Part shown: positions 1-10,577 of the stretch, piece after piece | How positions within the stretch are numbered: the stretch's first letter is position 1 | Layout: every line of letters starts with the position of its first letter | From: DATJIG01 sp050260515 | Lineage (GTDB): Bacteria; Pseudomonadota; Alphaproteobacteria; SMXQ01 | Direction: 5' to 3' | DNA length: 64,000 nucleotides | Assembly (NCBI GenBank): GCA_050260515.1 | Contig: JBLNCI010000036.1 | Location: forward strand, 1 to 64,000 | Position numbers and translations under genes: made by a program | Notes under the pieces: model-generated | Databases searched by the model: none | Seen by the model: only the letters and a program-made list of their open reading frames with translations | What the model was told of the DNA's origin: nothing

Positions 1-802
1 AAACTTCCGAACCGGCCTGCGTGAAGCGGAAGATGTTGTCGACGAAGAACAGCACGTCCTGGCCCTGATCGCGGAAGTGCTCGGCGACGGTGAGGCCTGA
101 CAGCGCCACGCGCATACGCGCTCCCGGCGGCTCGTTCATCTGACCATAGACCAGCGCGCACTTGGAGCCGGCAACCGAGCCCTTTTTCGGATCCTTGTTG
201 ACGCCCGATTCGATCATCTCGTGATAGAGGTCGTTGCCCTCGCGGGTGCGCTCGCCGACGCCGGCGAACACCGAATATCCGCCGTGCGCCTTGGCGACGT
301 TGTTGATGAGCTCCATGATCAGCACCGTCTTGCCGACGCCGGCGCCACCGAACAGGCCGATCTTGCCGCCTTTCGCGTACGGCGCGAGCAGATCGATGAC
401 CTTGATGCCGGTGACGAGAATCTCGGATTCGGTCGACTGCTCCGCGAATTCCGGCGCATGTCGGTGAATCGGGAACTTGGTCTTGGTGGTGACGGGGCCG
501 CGCTCGTCGACCGGCTCGCCGACGACGTTGATGATTCGCCCGAGCGTCTCCGGACCGACCGGCACGCTGATCGGCGCGCCGGTATCGGCGACTTCCTGGC
601 CGCGGATGAGACCGTCAGTCGAGTCCATGGCGATGGTGCGCACGGTCCCTTCGCCGAGGTGCTGCGCGACCTCCAGCACCAGGCGCTTGCCCTGGTTCTG
701 CAGCTCGAGCGCGTTGAGGATCTGCGGCAGATCGCTTTCGAACTGCACGTCCACGACGGCGCCGATAACCTGCGTGATCTTGCCGACGTTGTTCTTCGCC
801 AT
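1..802 (-). CDS. atpD: ATP synthase F1 subunit beta (partial, 3' end outside window)
   Basis: Catalytic beta subunit of the F1 sector; hydrolyses or makes ATP on the cytoplasmic side of the inner membrane. Only the first 267 codons are present. They begin MAKNNVGKITQVIGAVVDV, the beta-barrel domain of the family, followed by the P-loop GGAGVGKT at about residues 152-159 and the GERTREGNDLYHEM motif that contains the catalytic glutamate. The ATG is chosen because it lies 8 nt after a TAGGAG Shine-Dalgarno, whose TAG is the stop codon of atpG; this suggests coupled translation. The C-terminal domain and presumably atpC lie beyond the left edge. Confidence 0.98.
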   Translation of the reverse strand, partial: MAKNNVGKITQVIGAVVDVQFESDLPQILNALELQNQGKRLVLEVAQHLGEGTVRTIAMDSTDGLIRGQEVADTGAPISVPVGPETLGRIINVVGEPVDERGPVTTKTKFPIHRHAPEFAEQSTESEILVTGIKVIDLLAPYAKGGKIGLFGGAGVGKTVLIMELINNVAKAHGGYSVFAGVGERTREGNDLYHEMIESGVNKDPKKGSVAGSKCALVYGQMNEPPGARMRVALSGLTVAEHFRDQGQDVLFFVDNIFRFTQAGSEV

Positions 803-813
803 CGCTTCGACTC

Positions 814-1698
814 CTAGATCGCCTCGGCCCCGGAGACGATCTCGATCATCTCCTTGGTAATCACGGCCTGGCGGGTGCGGTTGTAGTTGAGGGTAAGCCG
901 GTTGATCATCTCGCCCGCGTTGCGGGTCGCGTTGTCCATCGCCGCCATGCGAGCGCCCTGCTCGCCGGCGAAGCTCTCGAGGAGCGCGCGGTAGGTCTGC
1001 ACGGCGAGGTTGAGCGGCAGAATCGCGTCGAGAATGTCGCTGTCGTCCGGCTCGAACTCGTAGGTCGCCTGCGGACCGCTTCCGGTCGCGGCGACCGCCG
1101 CCGGCAGCGCCAGCGGCACGAGCTGCTGAGTCGTCAGCACCTGCGAGATCGCCGACTTGAAGCGGTTGTAGATCAGCGTGGCGACGTCGAACTCTCCGGC
1201 CTCGAGCATGCGGCGGATCTCACCGGCGATGGTCAGGCCATCCTGAAAGGTCAGCCGCGGCTTGCCGATGCCGTCGAACGATTTGACGATGAGGCGACCG
1301 AACTCGCCCTTGAGCTGATCGCGTCCCTTGCGGCCGATCGTGAGAATCCTGACCGTCTTGCCCTGCTCGAGCAGGGAGCGAATGAACACGCGCGCGCCGC
1401 GCACGACCGACGAGTTGAATGCGCCGCACAGGCCGCGGTCCGACGTCATGACAACGACGAGATGCACATTGTCGTGGCCCGTGCCGCCGAGGAGCAGCGG
1501 CGCGCCGGGCGTGCCGGCGACGGACATCGCCAGCGACGCCAGCATCCGCTCCATCCGCTCGGCATAGGGCCGCGCGGACTCGGCCTGGTCCTGGGCGCGC
1601 TTGAGCTTCGACGCGGCGACCATCTTCATGGCCGACGTTATCTTGCGCGTGTTGCGGACCGACTTGATGCGGACCCGCAGGTCCTTGAGGCTCGCCAT
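814..1698 (-). CDS. atpG: ATP synthase F1 subunit gamma
   Basis: Central rotor shaft of F1, transmitting rotation between the membrane ring and the alpha/beta hexamer. At 294 residues it has the usual family length. The N-terminal coiled coil (MASLKDLRVRIKSVRNTRKI) and the C-terminal coiled coil (LTLNYNRTRQAVITKEMIEI) are both well kept, and the middle holds the Rossmann-like domain with SDRGLCGAFN. It lies 18 nt downstream of atpA and 11 nt upstream of atpD, inside one operon. Confidence 0.98.
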   Translation of the reverse strand: MASLKDLRVRIKSVRNTRKITSAMKMVAASKLKRAQDQAESARPYAERMERMLASLAMSVAGTPGAPLLLGGTGHDNVHLVVVMTSDRGLCGAFNSSVVRGARVFIRSLLEQGKTVRILTIGRKGRDQLKGEFGRLIVKSFDGIGKPRLTFQDGLTIAGEIRRMLEAGEFDVATLIYNRFKSAISQVLTTQQLVPLALPAAVAATGSGPQATYEFEPDDSDILDAILPLNLAVQTYRALLESFAGEQGARMAAMDNATRNAGEMINRLTLNYNRTRQAVITKEMIEIVSGAEAI

Positions 1699-1716
1699 CG
1701 ATGAACGCTCTTACGA

Positions 1717-3246
1717 TCAGACGAACTTTGAGGCGTAGTCGGCGAGCGCCGCCTTGAGCTTCTCTTCCGTGGCGCTCGAAAGGTCTTTCTCGGTGCGGAT
1801 CGCATCGAGGATGCCCGGATGCTTGTCGCGGGTGGTCGCGAGAAGCCCCTGCTCGAAGCGGCCAATGTCGCGCACCTCGACCTTGTCGAGATAGCCGCGG
1901 ACGCCGGCGTAGATCACCACGACCTGCTCCTCAACCGGCATCGGCGAGTACTGCGGCTGCTTCAGAAGCTCGGTGAGGCGCGCGCCGCGCGCGAGCAGCC
2001 TCTGCGTCGACGCGTCGAGATCCGACGAGAACTGCGCGAACGATTCCATCTCGCGGAACTGGGCGAGATCGAGCTTGATCGTGCCCGCGACCTTCTTCAT
2101 CGCCTTGATCTGCGCGGCGGAGCCGACGCGCGACACCGAGATACCCACGTTCACCGCCGGGCGGACGCCCTTATAGAACAGCTCGGTCTCGAGGAAGATC
2201 TGGCCATCGGTGATCGAGATCACGTTGGTCGGAATGTAGGCAGAGACGTCGCCGGCCTGGGTTTCGATCACCGGCAGCGCGGTCAGCGAGCCCGCGCCGT
2301 TGGCGTCGTTCATCTTCGCCGCGCGCTCGAGCAGGCGGGAGTGCAGGAAGAAGACGTCGCCAGGGTACGCCTCGCGGCCCGGGGGACGACGGAGCAGGAG
2401 CGACATCTGACGATAGGCGACGGCCTGCTTCGAAAGATCGTCGTAAATGATGAGCGCGTGCATGCCGTTGTCGCGGAAGAACTCGCCCATGGTGGCACCC
2501 GCATACGGGGCCAGGAACTGAAGGGGGGCGGGCTCCGACGCGGTCGCGGCGACGACGATCGAGTATTCCATCGCGCCGCGCTCTTCGAGCGTCTTCACGA
2601 TCTGGGCGACGGTCGAGCGCTTCTGGCCGACGGCGACATAGATGCAGTAGAGCTTCTGCTTCTCGTCCCCGCTGGCGTTGACCTTCTTCTGATTGAGAAT
2701 GGCGTCGATCGCGACGGCGGTCTTGCCGGTCTGGCGATCGCCGATGATCAGCTCGCGCTGGCCGCGACCCACCGGGATCAGACTGTCGATCGCCTTGAGG
2801 CCAGTCTGCATGGGCTCATGCACCGACTTGCGCGGAATGATACCCGGCGCCTTGGTCTCGACGCGGCGGCGCTCGGTGCTCTGGATGGGTCCCTTGCCGT
2901 CGATCGGATTGCCGAGCGCGTCGACGACGCGACCCAGAAGCCCCTTGCCCACGGGAACGTCGACGATGGCGCCGGTTCGCTTCACGAGGTCGCCCTCGCG
3001 GATGGTGCGGTCGTCGCCGAAGATCACCACGCCGACATTGTCGGTCTCGAGGTTCAGCGCCATGCCCTTGATGCCGCCGGGGAACTCGACCATCTCGCCG
3101 GCCTGGACGGAATCCAGCCCGTAGACGCGGGCGATACCGTCGCCGACCGACAGCACCTGGCCGACTTCCGCCACGTCGGCTTCGGTGCCGAAGTTGGCGA
3201 TTTCCTGCTTGAGGATGGAGGAAATCTCCGCAGGCCTGATATCCAT
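1717..3246 (-). CDS. atpA: ATP synthase F1 subunit alpha
   Basis: Non-catalytic nucleotide-binding subunit of F1. The 509-residue protein starts MDIRPAEISSILKQEI, as in other alphaproteobacteria, and carries the P-loop GDRQTGKTA near residue 170 and the alpha signature around PAVNVGISVSRVGSAAQ. The ATG at 3246 overlaps the stop of atpH in TGATG. An in-frame TTG one codon upstream would add a single residue and is less likely. Tight overlap with atpH implies translational coupling. Confidence 0.98.
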   Translation of the reverse strand: MDIRPAEISSILKQEIANFGTEADVAEVGQVLSVGDGIARVYGLDSVQAGEMVEFPGGIKGMALNLETDNVGVVIFGDDRTIREGDLVKRTGAIVDVPVGKGLLGRVVDALGNPIDGKGPIQSTERRRVETKAPGIIPRKSVHEPMQTGLKAIDSLIPVGRGQRELIIGDRQTGKTAVAIDAILNQKKVNASGDEKQKLYCIYVAVGQKRSTVAQIVKTLEERGAMEYSIVVAATASEPAPLQFLAPYAGATMGEFFRDNGMHALIIYDDLSKQAVAYRQMSLLLRRPPGREAYPGDVFFLHSRLLERAAKMNDANGAGSLTALPVIETQAGDVSAYIPTNVISITDGQIFLETELFYKGVRPAVNVGISVSRVGSAAQIKAMKKVAGTIKLDLAQFREMESFAQFSSDLDASTQRLLARGARLTELLKQPQYSPMPVEEQVVVIYAGVRGYLDKVEVRDIGRFEQGLLATTRDKHPGILDAIRTEKDLSSATEEKLKAALADYASKFV

Positions 3247-3806
3247 CAACCGATCCCTTTCATTGCCAGCTCAAGCTTCGAGAGCTTGGTGCGAAGCGAC
3301 GAGTCCACCATGCGGGAACCGACCCGCACGATCATTCCACCGAGCAGCGCGGGATCGACCCGCGTGCTCAAAGCAACCTTGGCGCCCGTAGCGGCCTTCA
3401 GCGCGTCCGTCACCGCGGCGACGTGGCGCTCGGAGAGCGGCGTCGCGCTGATGACCTCGGCGGCGACCTCGCCGCGACTGTCGGCGAGCAGGCGCTGGAA
3501 CGCCGCGACCATCGCCGACAGCTCGAACAGGCGGCGGTTGCGAGCGAGGAGTCCCAGGAAGTTGCCCGTGAGCGCGTTGAATCCGGCGCCCTTGACCAGA
3601 GCGCCGATCGCGCGGCCGGCGGCCTCGCGCTTGATCACGGGGCTGCGGACGAGCCGGGCAAAATCGGGGCTGTCGTCGAGCATGCGACGGACCGTTGCGA
3701 GGTCCGCGGCGACGGCATCGAGCGCGCCGCGCTCGGTCGCCAGATCGAACAAAGCCTGCGCGTAACGACCGGCGAGGCCGGACGCGCCTGAGGAAGCCGT
3801 AGCCAC
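3246..3806 (-). CDS. atpH: ATP synthase F1 subunit delta
   Basis: Stalk subunit that links F1 to the peripheral b subunits. The 186-residue product (GTG start, then ATASSGASGLAGRYAQALFDLA) has the family length; it ends with the conserved region GGMIVRVGSRMVDSSLRTKLSKLE. I chose the GTG at 3806 because GGGAGAG lies about 9 nt upstream and because homologues begin at this point; an open frame continues upstream to 3956 but its extra residues look like leader sequence. First gene of the atpHAGD(C) operon. As usual in alphaproteobacteria, F0 genes are not alongside. Confidence 0.95.
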   Translation of the reverse strand: MATASSGASGLAGRYAQALFDLATERGALDAVAADLATVRRMLDDSPDFARLVRSPVIKREAAGRAIGALVKGAGFNALTGNFLGLLARNRRLFELSAMVAAFQRLLADSRGEVAAEVISATPLSERHVAAVTDALKAATGAKVALSTRVDPALLGGMIVRVGSRMVDSSLRTKLSKLELAMKGIG

Positions 3807-3901
3807 TTCCGAAACTCTCCCGAAACCGAGGGGAAATTGGAGTAGCCGTTCGGCGGTCTGCGCAGCGATTGGGACGCTCCGCGCCCGCCGAAGGCGTGCG
3901 T

Positions 3902-3930
3902 TAGGTAGCACACGGCCCCGGCGGTTGCAA
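3902..3930 (-). promoter_or_regulatory. candidate promoter of the atp operon
   Basis: Reading the minus strand, TTGCAA (3930-3925) and TACCTA (3907-3902) are separated by exactly 17 bases and lie about 100 bases upstream of the atpH GTG. The -35 hexamer sits inside a perfect 12-base palindrome, CGGTTGCAACCG (3922-3933). The -10 match is only moderate, so this is a candidate found by inspection. The gap between priA and atpH has no other obvious signal. Confidence 0.35.
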
Positions 3931-3986
3931 CCGGCGCAATGAGCGGGAAAGCCCAATAAATCCGCGCTTCTCGCGCGTGCCGCCAG

Positions 3987-6191
3987 CTACAGGAAACTGA
4001 CCGGGTCGACGTCGACCCGCACCTCGACCTGGGTGGGGACACGCACGTCCTCGAGCCACCGGCGCAGCACCGGCTGAAGGGCCAAGCCGCGCTCGGCTCG
4101 GACGAGGAAGCGCCGCCGATGACGGCCGCGCAGCAGCGCGAGCGGCGCCGGCGCCGGACCGAGGACCGTGATGCCGCTCTCGTGCGGTGCCTTGGCGGCA
4201 AGCGACCGCGCGCCACGCTCGACCTTCGCCTCATCGGGCCCCGACAGGATCACGGCGGCGAGCCGGGCATAGGGCGGCATGTGGGCAAGCGCCCGCGCCT
4301 CGGTTTCAGCGGCGAGAAACTCCTCGCGCTTGCCCGAGGCCAACGCCCTCATGACCGGATGATCCGGCTGATAGGTCTGGAGCAGGACGCGACCTCGCCG
4401 CTGCTCGCGGCCGGCGCGGCCGGCGACCTGCGACAGTACCTGAAAGGTCTTTTCGGCGGCGCGGAGGTCGCCGCCGGCGAGCCCAAGGTCGGCATCGACC
4501 ACCCCCACGAGCGTCAGCGCCGGGAAATGGTGACCTTTGGCGACCACCTGGGTGCCGACGATGATGTCGACCTTGTGGGCGAGGATGTCGCCGATCAGCG
4601 CCTCGGCGGCCTTGGGCGCCGACAGCGTGTCGGACGCGGCGATCGCGACGCGCGCCTCGGGAAACAGCCGCTGAGCCTCTTCGGCGACCCGCTCGATGCC
4701 CGGGCCGCAGGCCGCCCAATGGACGCCGCCGCACGCGGGGCACGCCGGCGGCAGCGTCACGGTGTGACCGCAGTGGTGGCAGTGGTGCGACTTCGTGCTG
4801 CGATGCTCGACCAGCCACGCCGAGCAGTTCGGGCACTGCAACCGGTGCCCGCAGGTGCGGCATAAGGTGAGCGGCGCGTAGCCGCGGCGGTTGAGGAACA
4901 GCAGCGTCTGCTCGCCCGCGGCGAGAGTCTCGGCAATCGCCGCGCGCAACGGAGGGGCCAGCCATTCGCCGCGCTCGGGCGGCGTCGCGCGCATGTCGAT
5001 GGTGGCGACGGCGGGAAGCTGCGCGCCGCCATGGCGCTCCGGCAGATGGAGCATGCGGTAGCGGCCGTCACGGACGTTGGCCAGCGTCTCGAGCGAGGGC
5101 GTCGCCGACGCGAGCACCACGGGGCAGGACGCGTGGTGCGCGCGCACCACCGCCATGTCGCGGGCATTGTAGAGCACACCCTCCTCCTGCTTGTAGGAGG
5201 TGTCGTGCTCCTCATCCACCACGATCAGACCGAGGTCGCGGTAGGGCAGGAACAGCGCCGAGCGCGCGCCGACGACCACCGCGGCGCCACCGTCGGCGAC
5301 CGCGCGCCATGCGCGGCGCTTCTCGCCGAGGCCGACCTCGGAGTGCCAGACCACGGGGGCGACGCCGAACCGGCGTGTGAACCGGAGCAGCCACTGCGGC
5401 GACAAGGCGATCTCCGGCAACAGGACGAGCGCCTGCCGACCCCGGCGGATGCACTCGGCGATCGCCTCGAAATAGACTTCCGTCTTGCCCGATCCGGTGA
5501 CGCCTTCGAGCAGGATGGCCGCGTAGGCGTGCTGGGCCACGGCCGCACACAGCGAGTCCGCCGCCTCGCGCTGCGCCGGGGAGAGCGTCGGTCCACCATG
5601 ATCCGGATCCGGTCGCGCGGGTGGCGGCTCCGGCTCAGGCGGCAGTTCGTGCAGCATTCCCGCCGCCAACAGCGCGCGCACCACGCCGGCACCGACGCCG
5701 GCGCGCTGGGCGAGCTCCGCCGTGGTGCCCGGCGCTGTCTTCGCCTCGTCGAGCACGCGGGCCCGAGCCGCGGTGAGCTTCGCCGCGACGGCGCCCGACG
5801 GCGCAAGGCGCGCCGGAGCGCGCCGCGATTCGAGCGCCTCGGGCACCGCGAGCACCATCTTCAGCACCATGCCGGCGGGGGTCAGCGTGTACGCCGAGAC
5901 CCAGTCGACGAATCGCCGCTGATCGGCGCCGAGCGGTGAAACGTCGAGGCGCTCGCCGACGGTCTTGAGCGCGACCCCGTCGGGCGGCGGCGCGTCGCCG
6001 TCCCACACCACACCGACTTCGGCGCGCTTGCCGAACGGCACCCGCACGATGTCGCCGGGCGCGAGCGAGAGACCGGGCGCGACGCGGTAATGATACGGGC
6101 CCTGCAAACGCAGCGGCAGCAGAACCGGCACGATCGCGCCGTCCTTGGCAGCGTCGTTTCGGGCATCATTGCTGGTACCGGAGAGAGCCAT
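3987..6191 (-). CDS. priA: Primosomal replication restart helicase PriA
   Basis: 3'-5' superfamily 2 helicase that reloads the replisome at stalled forks. The 734-residue protein has the N-terminal 3'BD domain (PYHYRVAPGLSLAPGDIVRVPFGKR), the Walker A motif EGVTGSGKTEVYFEA, the DEEH box (VVDEEHDTSYKQ), and the cysteine-rich zinc region with CRTCGHRLQCPNC and CHHCGH followed by CPACGG. The start MALSGTSNDARN at 6191 is preferred; longer readings upstream run antisense into fsa. It is divergent from fsa (90 bp between starts). The priA - fsa - DUF484 - xerC grouping beside the atp operon recurs in alphaproteobacteria. Confidence 0.96.
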   Translation of the reverse strand: MALSGTSNDARNDAAKDGAIVPVLLPLRLQGPYHYRVAPGLSLAPGDIVRVPFGKRAEVGVVWDGDAPPPDGVALKTVGERLDVSPLGADQRRFVDWVSAYTLTPAGMVLKMVLAVPEALESRRAPARLAPSGAVAAKLTAARARVLDEAKTAPGTTAELAQRAGVGAGVVRALLAAGMLHELPPEPEPPPARPDPDHGGPTLSPAQREAADSLCAAVAQHAYAAILLEGVTGSGKTEVYFEAIAECIRRGRQALVLLPEIALSPQWLLRFTRRFGVAPVVWHSEVGLGEKRRAWRAVADGGAAVVVGARSALFLPYRDLGLIVVDEEHDTSYKQEEGVLYNARDMAVVRAHHASCPVVLASATPSLETLANVRDGRYRMLHLPERHGGAQLPAVATIDMRATPPERGEWLAPPLRAAIAETLAAGEQTLLFLNRRGYAPLTLCRTCGHRLQCPNCSAWLVEHRSTKSHHCHHCGHTVTLPPACPACGGVHWAACGPGIERVAEEAQRLFPEARVAIAASDTLSAPKAAEALIGDILAHKVDIIVGTQVVAKGHHFPALTLVGVVDADLGLAGGDLRAAEKTFQVLSQVAGRAGREQRRGRVLLQTYQPDHPVMRALASGKREEFLAAETEARALAHMPPYARLAAVILSGPDEAKVERGARSLAAKAPHESGITVLGPAPAPLALLRGRHRRRFLVRAERGLALQPVLRRWLEDVRVPTQVEVRVDVDPVSFL

Positions 6192-6281
6192 CGGATACAC
6201 TTTACCGCAACGCGCGGCACCGCGACTGTGCCGCGAATCGCTCCGGGACTGGAGCGATGATCGACTGCGAAGAGAGCCGCC

Positions 6282-6962
6282 ATGAAATTCTTCATCGATA
6301 CCGCCGACATTGCCGAAATCCGCGACCTCGCCGCGACCGGGCTGCTCGACGGCGCCACGACGAACCCGACGCTGATCGCCAAGTCCGGGCGGCCGATGGC
6401 CGAGGTCATCCGCGAGATTTGCAGCGTTGTGCCGGGCCCGGTCTCCGCCGAGGTCACCGCGACCGATTGGGAGGCGATGGTCGCCGAGGGCCGCAAGCTC
6501 GCCGCGATCGCGCCGAACGTCACGGTCAAGGTTCCGCTGACACGCGATGGCCTGCACGCCTGCAAGGTGCTCTCGGGCGAAGGCAAGATGGTGAACGTGA
6601 CGCTGTGCTTCTCGGCCGGACAGGCGATCCTCGCCGCCAAGGCCGGCGCGACCTTCATCTCGCCGTTCGTGGGCCGCCTCGACGACATCAGCGAGGACGG
6701 CATGAAGCTGATCGAGGACATCGTCGCGATCTATCGCCAGTACGAGACCTTCAAGACCGAGGTGCTGGTCGCCTCGATCCGCCATCCGCGGCACATCATC
6801 GACGCGGCGCGCCTCGGCGCCCATGTCGCGACCATGCCGCCGTCGGTGCTGCGCCAGCTCTACCAGCATCCGCTCACCGACAAAGGCCTCGCCGCCTTCC
6901 TCGCCGACTGGAAGAAGACCGGCCAGTCGATCCTCGGTCCGGGGGCAGCGGCGGCCGAATGA
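6282..6962 (+). CDS. fsa: Transaldolase-like fructose-6-phosphate aldolase
   Basis: Class I aldolase of the small transaldolase (TalC/FSA) subfamily, cytoplasmic. It may cleave fructose 6-phosphate or act as a transaldolase in the pentose phosphate pathway; sequence alone does not decide. The 226-residue length and MKFFIDTADIAEIRDL start are typical. The Schiff-base lysine is in the VTVKVPLT segment, and TTNPTLIAKSG is the substrate-binding signature. GAGAG lies just upstream of the ATG. The stop overlaps the next start by ATGA, so fsa and the DUF484 gene are co-translated. Confidence 0.93.
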   Translation: MKFFIDTADIAEIRDLAATGLLDGATTNPTLIAKSGRPMAEVIREICSVVPGPVSAEVTATDWEAMVAEGRKLAAIAPNVTVKVPLTRDGLHACKVLSGEGKMVNVTLCFSAGQAILAAKAGATFISPFVGRLDDISEDGMKLIEDIVAIYRQYETFKTEVLVASIRHPRHIIDAARLGAHVATMPPSVLRQLYQHPLTDKGLAAFLADWKKTGQSILGPGAAAAE

Positions 6963-7684
6963 GGGACAAGCCCGAGACGGCGGCGCCCCGTGCCGCGGTC
7001 GACATCACCGCGGCGGAAGTCCTCGCGTATCTCGCGGCGCATCCCGATTTCCTGGTGCGGCACCCCGACGCGCTCGACAAGCTTCAGGTCCCCGGTAGCC
7101 AGGCCGGCAAGGGCGTCGTCGACCTGCGCTCGTTCATGATCGAGCGGCTGCGCGCCAAGACGCGCCAGCTCGAGCGCGTGAACGGCGAGATCGTGACGAT
7201 CAGCCGCGCCAATCTCACCGGTCAGTCGCGCATCCACGCGGCGGCGCTCGCGCTGCTCGAGGCCACGACCTTCGAGGCGCTGATCCAGGCGGTGACGACG
7301 GATCTCGCCGTGCTGCTCGGCGTCGACGTCGTCGTGCTCGCGGTGGAATCCGACGGCGATGGCCCCCTGCCCGGCCGGCTCGTCGCCGGCGTGCACATGG
7401 TTCCGCGCGGCGAGGTGGACCGCATTCTCGGTCCCGGTCGCGACGTGGTGCTGACCGCTGCGATGCCGGAGCCGCGCGATATCTTCGGGCCGGCTGCCGA
7501 TCTCGTGCGCTCGGAGGCTCTGCTGAGGCTGCGGCCGTCGACGCACTGCCCGACGGGCGTGCTGGCAATCGGCTCGCGGACCGAGGGCACGTTCGATCCG
7601 GGCCAGGGCACCGAGCTGCTCGCATTCCTTGCCCGCGTCGTCGAGCTCTGCATCCGCACATGGCTGGACCTGCCCAAGGCCTGA
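6959..7684 (+). CDS. DUF484 family protein
   Basis: Protein of 241 residues from the DUF484 family, a GAF-like domain protein of unknown biochemical role. The N-terminus carries the family hallmark YLAAHPDFLVRHPDAL, followed by a helical linker (FMIERLRAKTRQLERVNGEI) that probably forms a coiled coil, then the GAF-like part from about residue 90. In gammaproteobacteria the homologue (yigA) sits between dapF and xerC, and here it again directly precedes and overlaps xerC by 25 bases. The link to chromosome-dimer resolution is inferred from context only. Its start overlaps the fsa stop. Confidence 0.9.
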   Translation: MRDKPETAAPRAAVDITAAEVLAYLAAHPDFLVRHPDALDKLQVPGSQAGKGVVDLRSFMIERLRAKTRQLERVNGEIVTISRANLTGQSRIHAAALALLEATTFEALIQAVTTDLAVLLGVDVVVLAVESDGDGPLPGRLVAGVHMVPRGEVDRILGPGRDVVLTAAMPEPRDIFGPAADLVRSEALLRLRPSTHCPTGVLAIGSRTEGTFDPGQGTELLAFLARVVELCIRTWLDLPKA

Positions 7685-8637
7685 AGACCGAAGGCATCAA
7701 GGCACAGGTTACTCCTGCGCTCTCCGCCGCGGCCGCGGAATGGCTCGGCTGGCTTGCCGCCGAGCGGCGCGCCTCGCCGCACACCCTCGCCGCCTACCGC
7801 CGCGACCTCGACGATTTCCTCCGCTTCATCGGCGACCACCTCGGCGGCATGCCCGACATCGGCAGCCTCGAACGGCTGGCCCCGCGCGACCTCCGCGCCT
7901 GGCTAGCCGCGCGCGCGAACCGTGGCCTCGAAGCAAGCTCGACCGCGCGTGCCCTGTCGACGTTGAGGAGCTTCGCGCGGCGGCTGGCACGACGCGGTCT
8001 CGGCGACATCCCGGCGATCCGGATCGTGCGGACGCCGAAGGTCGCCAAAACGGTGCCGAAGGCGCTGGCGGAGGACGAGACCGAGGCCCTGCTCGAGGCG
8101 AGCGAAAGCGCCGACGGCTGGATCGCCCGACGCGATCAGGCTCTGTTCACGCTGCTCTACGGCGCGGGGCTTCGCATCAGCGAAGCGCTCGGCCTCAATC
8201 GCGGCGATGCACCCAAGCCCGACGGGCTCGAGCATGCCCTGAGAATCCGCGGCAAGGGCAACAAGGAGCGCGTTGTCCCGATTCTTCCCGCGGTCGCCGC
8301 GACCATCGCCGACTACATCGCGACGGTCCCGTTCGCGATCGCCGCCGACGGGCCGCTGTTCGTCGGGGCGCGCGGCGAGCGGCTGGCGCCCGCGGTCGCG
8401 CAGCGGGCCCTTCGCAACCTGCGGCGGCGGCTGAACCTGCCGGAAACGACCACGCCGCACGCGCTGCGTCACAGCTTCGCGACGCACCTCATGGCGGGCG
8501 GCACCGATCTCAGGACGATTCAGGAATTGCTGGGTCACGCGTCGCTGTCGACGACCCAGCGCTATACGCGCGTCGACGCAGCACGGCTCAAGAAGGTCTA
8601 CGACGCTGCGCACCCGAGCGCGCGTCGCAAGGCCTGA
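7660..8637 (+). CDS. xerC: Tyrosine recombinase XerC
   Basis: Site-specific recombinase that with XerD resolves chromosome dimers at dif. The 325-residue protein has an N-terminal SAM-like DNA-binding domain (about 20-110) and the catalytic domain with all expected residues: R172 (GAGLRISEAL), K199 (RGKGNKE), H267-x-x-R270 (HALRHSF), H293 (LLGHASL) and the nucleophile Y302 (TQRYTRVD). Assignment to XerC rather than XerD rests on the adjacent DUF484 gene, a conserved pairing. It ends 12 bases before the convergent copper-chaperone gene. Confidence 0.93.
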   Translation: MAGPAQGLKTEGIKAQVTPALSAAAAEWLGWLAAERRASPHTLAAYRRDLDDFLRFIGDHLGGMPDIGSLERLAPRDLRAWLAARANRGLEASSTARALSTLRSFARRLARRGLGDIPAIRIVRTPKVAKTVPKALAEDETEALLEASESADGWIARRDQALFTLLYGAGLRISEALGLNRGDAPKPDGLEHALRIRGKGNKERVVPILPAVAATIADYIATVPFAIAADGPLFVGARGERLAPAVAQRALRNLRRRLNLPETTTPHALRHSFATHLMAGGTDLRTIQELLGHASLSTTQRYTRVDAARLKKVYDAAHPSARRKA

Positions 8638-8649
8638 CGCCCCTCGCGG

Positions 8650-9087
8650 CTAGCGGTTGCGCACCGTCGCAACGACCGGCACCTCGCCGGCGTTCTGGAA
8701 TTTCAGCGTGACCGGGACCTTGTCGCCGGCCTTGAGCGGCGCGTTCAAGCCCATGAGCATCACATGGGAGCCGTTCGGGGCGAACACGGCGGACCCGCCG
8801 GCGGGCACGTCGACGCCGTCCATATGGTGCATGCTCATCATGTCGCCCTTCGACATCGTCTGGTGGACGTCGGCGTGCTGTGCCGCGGGGCTCGTGACCC
8901 CGACGAGCCGGTCCGGCGCCGTGCCCACGTTGCGAATCGTGAAATAGATCGCGGCGGTCCGCGCCCCGCCCGGAGTCGCCGGCGCCCACGCATCCTCGAC
9001 GACGATGTCGGCAGACGTCTGCGCCGACGCCGGAAGGACAGCGAGCGCCGCCAGCAACGCGGCCGCAATGAGATCGCGCCGGCGCAT
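8650..9087 (-). CDS. pcuC: Periplasmic copper chaperone PCu(A)C
   Basis: Secreted Cu(I) chaperone that delivers copper to cytochrome c oxidase. The 145-residue product has a signal peptide (MRRRDLIAAALLAALAVLPASA) and a perfect copper motif: H75-x10-M86-x21-H108-x-M110, with extra methionines and histidines between (GDMMSMHHMDG). The ATG at 9087 begins a normal signal peptide; longer frames run back into lpd. It starts only 5 bases after the lpd stop, so it is probably the last cistron of the suc operon, an unusual place for a copper protein. Confidence 0.92.
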   Translation of the reverse strand: MRRRDLIAAALLAALAVLPASAQTSADIVVEDAWAPATPGGARTAAIYFTIRNVGTAPDRLVGVTSPAAQHADVHQTMSKGDMMSMHHMDGVDVPAGGSAVFAPNGSHVMLMGLNAPLKAGDKVPVTLKFQNAGEVPVVATVRNR

Positions 9088-9092
9088 CGGAT

Positions 9093-10499
<1,407 letters not shown>

Positions 10500-10577
10500 G
10501 GCTGTGCTTTCAGGCAGGGATCGGAAGGAAGGCAAAAGGGGCGGCCGATGCCGCCCCTCGCCAACACGCGGTGAGAC

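Noticed and set aside
1819..3765. 648-codon frame opposite atpA and atpH
   Set aside because: Antisense shadow of conserved ATP synthase genes with no protein-like motifs.
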